Source: Clostridium sp. CAG:594
GTDB taxonomy: Bacteria > Bacillota_I > Bacilli_A > RF39 > UBA660
Length of the DNA: 17,286 bases
Reading direction: 5' to 3'
Assembly (NCBI GenBank): GCA_000434835.1
Contig: FR881461.1
Location: 1 to 17,286 of the forward strand
In this document: in pieces, positions 15,437 through 17,286 of the stretch
How the letters are laid out: each line of letters begins with the position of its first letter
Position numbering within the stretch: position 1 is the first letter of the stretch
Made by a program: the position numbers and the translations under genes
The notes under the pieces: model-generated
Told to the model about the DNA's origin: nothing
Databases searched by the model: none
The model's input: only the letters and a program-made list of their open reading frames with translations

Positions 15437-17057
15437 AAGAATTTACTATTTGAATGTTTGTTAAAGTTCCGCTTCCTTCATATTTTTTAATCATGAAATC
15501 TTTAGCAGCCTGATCTTTTACATATATCAAAGTGTTATTAGGCATCCAGTTAAACATGAAGCCTGTTTCTTCATATTTTGAAACATTCGTAAAATCCATA
15601 TTTCTGATGTCAAGCTTTTGAAGTGAAGCAAGATTTGAAAAAATACCACTTATACTCGTTACAGATGATATATCAAAACTACTTAGGTTAAGTTCTTTTA
15701 AACTTGTACAATACATAAATAAGGCATACATATCAGTTACTTTAGAAGTATCAAAATTTGATACATCAAGAGTTTTTAGAGATTTACAATTATGGAACAT
15801 TCTATGCATGTAAGTTAAATTAGGAGTTTTAAAGTTAGATAAATCAAGCGATTCTAACAATTGACAGTTATAAAACATACCACCCATTGTAGTTACATTT
15901 GTCGTATCAAAACCACTTAAGTCCAAAGATTTAATATTATTGCACTCTTCAAACATACTTTGCATATATTTTGCATTTGGAGTTTTAAAGCTTGATACAT
16001 TAATAATTGTAGCAGCCTTGCATCCATTAAACATATACCCAAAATTAGTAACCTTTGTTGTGTCAAAACCATTTAAATCAATAGTTTTTAATTTAGCACA
16101 CCCTGAAAACATCGCTCTCATGTCAGTTACTTTGCTTATCTTCCATCCAGATAAATCTAAATTTTCCAATGATGAACAGTCTTGAAATAAAGCAAGAGCT
16201 GTTTCTGCATTTGAAACATCCCATCCGGACACATCAATGTTGTTTATTGAATTACAACTTTGAAACATAGCACCAAATTCCTTTACTTTTGATGTATTAA
16301 AATTTGAAACATCAACATATTTCAATTTAATGCAACTATTAAACATACTATGAAGTCCTGTTGCATTAGAAGTATCAAATCCTGATACATCAATATTTTC
16401 TAACGCTTCACAGTGTAAGAACATTTCGTCAAAATAAACAACGTTTGAGGTATTCCATTTAGATACGTCTATTTCTGTTAACAAAACACATCTATTAAAC
16501 ATATCATACATATCACCTACTTTTGCGGTGTTAAAATTAGAAACATCGAGTTTTTCCAAAGCTTGACAATTTTGAAACATTGTACGCATATCAGTTACTT
16601 TAGATGTATCAAAGTTTGAAACTTCTAATGACGGAACCTTATAGCAACCTTGAAACATAGCCCTCATATTAGTAACTTTAGATGTATTAAATTTTGAAAC
16701 ATCTAAAGATAATAATTTCTCACATCTATTAAACATATATTGCATATCTGTTACTTTAGATGTATTAAATGATGATATATTTAAATTTGTAAGCTCTTGG
16801 CATCCTTGAAACATAGCTTTCATATTATTTACATTTATAGTATCAAAATGTGATAAGTCAAGGCTTGTTATACTATTACACTGGTTAAACAAATAAGATA
16901 TATCAGTTGCTTTAGTTGTATCAAATGAAGTTATATTAAGGTCAGCTAAAGCATTACATAATTGAAACATAGCTCCGAAATTTTCTACATTTGATGTGTT
17001 AAAATTAGATAAATCTAGTTTTGTTAAAACGTTACAGTTAGAAAACATAAGTCTCAT
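15435..17057 (-). CDS. BspA-like leucine-rich-repeat surface protein (DUF285), C-terminal part after a frameshift
   Basis: The open frame encodes about 19 tandem 26-residue repeats of the form MFxxCxxLxxLDVSxFDTSKVTDMxx. A C-terminal cap follows, containing MPNNTLIYVKDQAAKDFMI and ending after about 40 residues. These are DUF285/BspA-type repeats, which are found in secreted or surface proteins of host-associated bacteria and are often implicated in adhesion. There is no LPXTG motif, membrane anchor or dockerin at this end; any signal peptide lies upstream. The ATG at 17057 (MRLMFSNC) falls in the middle of a repeat and has no good ribosome site. It is therefore unlikely to be the true start: the frame is the continuation of the protein encoded to the right, separated by a frameshift near 17105. 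Unless that is corrected, this part may not be translated. Confidence 0.85.
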   Translation of the reverse strand: MRLMFSNCNVLTKLDLSNFNTSNVENFGAMFQLCNALADLNITSFDTTKATDISYLFNQCNSITSLDLSHFDTINVNNMKAMFQGCQELTNLNISSFNTSKVTDMQYMFNRCEKLLSLDVSKFNTSKVTNMRAMFQGCYKVPSLEVSNFDTSKVTDMRTMFQNCQALEKLDVSNFNTAKVGDMYDMFNRCVLLTEIDVSKWNTSNVVYFDEMFLHCEALENIDVSGFDTSNATGLHSMFNSCIKLKYVDVSNFNTSKVKEFGAMFQSCNSINNIDVSGWDVSNAETALALFQDCSSLENLDLSGWKISKVTDMRAMFSGCAKLKTIDLNGFDTTKVTNFGYMFNGCKAATIINVSSFKTPNAKYMQSMFEECNNIKSLDLSGFDTTNVTTMGGMFYNCQLLESLDLSNFKTPNLTYMHRMFHNCKSLKTLDVSNFDTSKVTDMYALFMYCTSLKELNLSSFDISSVTSISGIFSNLASLQKLDIRNMDFTNVSKYEETGFMFNWMPNNTLIYVKDQAAKDFMIKKYEGSGTLTNIQIVNS

Positions 17058-17286
17058 GTTTGTTACTTTTGATGTGTCAAAAGTAGATACATCTAAACTT
17101 GCTAATTTTTTGTTAAAGTATTACAGTTAGAAAACATAAGTCCCATATTAGTTACTTTTGATGTGTCAAAAGAAGATACATCTAAACTTGCTAATTTTGC
17201 ATCCCTATCAAACATACCTCGCATATTAGTAGCATTTGATGTATTAAAATATTTATTAAAATCTATTTTAGTTAAATTTGTAAAAT
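15560..17286 (-). repeat. Tandem 78-bp coding repeats of the BspA-like gene
   Basis: About 21 diverged copies of a 78-base unit (26 codons) follow one another. Each contains an ATGTTT-type start of unit and a TTTGAxACATCAAAAGT-like stretch for FDTSKV. The two copies nearest 17100 are the most similar, differing at only several positions over about 84 bases, which suggests a later local duplication or gene conversion. Confidence 0.85.
17102..17286 (-). pseudogene. Upstream fragment of the BspA-like gene, ending at a frameshift
   Basis: From the right edge a frame reads two to three DUF285 repeats, including TSNATNMRGMFDRDAKLASL and TSKVTNMGLMFSNCNTLTKN. It then meets TAG at 17104-17102. The repeat in progress resumes in another frame immediately afterwards, as LDVSTFDTSKVTNMRL. 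Conserved AAACAT landmarks in neighbouring repeats are 78 bases apart, but across this break the spacing is 89, so an extra 11 bases shift the frame. This and the following open frame are most simply one gene, disrupted by mutation, phase variation or an assembly error. The 5' end lies outside the window. Confidence 0.75.

Noticed and set aside
15560..17286. Regular repeats that might suggest a CRISPR array
   Set aside because: The 78-base units are coding, diverged and without unique spacers; they translate as DUF285 repeats.

Overview
The window is a compact, very AT-rich bacterial segment in which every recognisable gene lies on the minus strand, so gene order is best read from high to low coordinates. 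The following all suggest a low-GC Bacillota (Bacilli or a Mollicutes-like relative, perhaps an uncultured host-associated lineage): an HrcA/CIRCE-controlled heat-shock operon, a Gram-positive-type DnaK lacking the large N-lobe insertion, a T-box leader, Shine-Dalgarno sequences of the AGGAGG type, and a BspA-like leucine-rich-repeat protein. Stops are TAA or TAG in all complete genes, and tryptophan is TGG where checked. Nothing indicates reassignment of TGA. The species assignment is an inference.

Right end (15435-17286): a secreted-type BspA/DUF285 repeat protein with a 26-residue period, entering from beyond the window. Its reading frame is broken near 17102 by what looks like an 11-nt insertion inside one repeat. 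It ends in a terminator directly before the heat-shock promoter.

Heat-shock operon (15390 down to 8858): a consensus sigma-A promoter overlapped by a CIRCE operator drives hrcA, grpE, dnaK, pepF (oligoendopeptidase F) and dnaJ. A strong U-tailed terminator follows. The peptidase gene between dnaK and dnaJ is the unusual member, and a 12-bp hairpin without a U-tract separates it from dnaK.

Middle (8855 down to 4253): a single unrecognised gene has a helicase-associated-like N-terminus and a sigma region-4-like C-terminus. A two-gene unit follows, encoding a cation-type P-type ATPase and a Cof-type HAD phosphatase.

Left part (4241 down to 1): a strong promoter and a complete T-box riboswitch precede a Nudix-fold gene and metG (methionyl-tRNA synthetase). 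An intergenic region with a bidirectional terminator and two promoter-like sites leads to a membrane-anchored lytic transglycosylase. The 5' part of a murE-like peptidoglycan ligase runs off the left edge. These last two genes both act on the cell wall.

I see no tRNA, rRNA, CRISPR array, insertion sequence or phage gene. No defence or wholly new system is evident. The best leads are the broken repeat gene, the peptidase in the chaperone operon, the unrecognised gene with an internal start signal, and a Nudix protein whose catalytic box has lost key glutamates.
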